Positions 63,776 through 64,000 of a stretch of DNA of 64,000 nt are shown here, in pieces. Both the position numbers and the translations under genes were made by a program. The notes under the pieces were generated by a model that was given only the letters and a program-made list of their open reading frames with translations, ran no database searches and was not told the DNA's origin. Source of the stretch: SZUA-229 sp036567985 (lineage in GTDB: Bacteria; Pseudomonadota; Gammaproteobacteria; SZUA-229); contig DATCTK010000049.1 in assembly GCA_036567985.1 (NCBI GenBank), positions 62,001-126,000 on the forward strand, in the 5' to 3' direction. The stretch's first letter is position 1, and each line of letters opens with the position of its first letter.

Positions 63776-64000
63776 TTATTCGTGCGAATCATTAGCTGGC
63801 AATAGATAATTTTTTTCTTCACCATCCAGCGGGCTGATGAATTTAATCTGCACCGAACTCAGTTGCAAATTATCCTGCAAGCGCGTGCTGCCGTACAGTC
63901 GATCCCCCACAATCGGAAAACCCGATGTCGACAGGTGATAGCGTATCTGGTGCTTACGACCGCTGTGTATACGCACCTCCACGTGACTGCTATCCAATGC
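63776..64000 (-). CDS. RluA-family pseudouridine synthase, C-terminal end (partial)
   Basis: About 74 codons; the gene runs off the right edge. The segment RIHSGRKHQIRYHLSTSGFPIVGDRLYG is the conserved RluA/RluC/RluD motif near the C-terminus, followed by LQLSSVQIKFISPLDGEE. The catalytic Asp region is outside. Which RNA position is modified cannot be told from this part. Confidence 0.85.
   Translation of the reverse strand, partial: ALDSSHVEVRIHSGRKHQIRYHLSTSGFPIVGDRLYGSTRLQDNLQLSSVQIKFISPLDGEEKNYLLPANDSHE

Overview
The window is a roughly 55% GC chromosomal stretch from a Gammaproteobacterium. Gene order supports this: pilG-gshB-tonB-algH-ruvX-pyrR-pyrB-pyrC' and pilT-yggS-proC-yggT are arranged as in Pseudomonas and its relatives. 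A twin-arginine SoxB points to a sulfur-oxidising lineage. Genus-level placement cannot be made by eye. There is no prophage, plasmid, CRISPR array, insertion sequence with a transposase, tRNA or rRNA that I can see.

Layout. 1-5.4 kb: the end of rpoH, a small cupin, bioC and bioH, plsY, tsaD, rpsU and yqeY. 5.4-15 kb: hemE, galU, a TPR lipoprotein, and gltB/gltD for ammonium assimilation. 15-21.5 kb: dnaG, then a SAH riboswitch in front of metK-ahcY-metF-rsmE, an activated-methyl-cycle unit. 21.5-31.6 kb (minus strand): the Pil-Chp chemosensory operon pilG-pilH-pilI-pilJ-chpA-chpC, which controls type IV pili. 31.8-38.6 kb: gshB, a lipoprotein ApbE, tonB, algH, ruvX, pyrR, pyrB and a catalytically dead dihydroorotase homologue. 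38.6-48.2 kb: a diguanylate cyclase, a SpmA/SpmB-like membrane pair, three tandem PilT/PilU-type retraction ATPases, yggS, proC, yggT, yggU and a SafE-like membrane protein. 48.3-63.4 kb: an HU-like protein and a complete type II secretion system (gspC-D-E-F and gspG-H-I-J-K-L-M-N), split in the middle by soxB and a rhombosortase. The window closes with a YkgJ-type Cys-cluster protein and the end of an RluA-family pseudouridine synthase.

How the parts connect. Twitching motility is covered by the Pil-Chp sensor system, the PilT/PilU motors, a TonB3-like protein and a diguanylate cyclase. Secretion is covered by the T2SS plus a rhombosortase, which processes GlyGly-CTERM proteins that typically leave through the T2SS. 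One-carbon metabolism is held together by a riboswitch that senses the product inhibitor SAH.

The least explained material is intergenic. At least four families of short inverted repeats recur: GACTAACGAC units, AACGCAAAT units in inverted pairs, a CGTTCCCA...TGGGAACG palindrome, and an approximately 80-bp element with 14-bp terminal inverted repeats. Two of these families supply the final codons of neighbouring genes (rsmE and the rhombosortase). I found no cluster that looks like a wholly new defence or biosynthetic system. The best candidates for new biology are the riboswitch expression platform, the gltB leader structure, the repeat families and the soxB/rhombosortase interruption of the T2SS locus.
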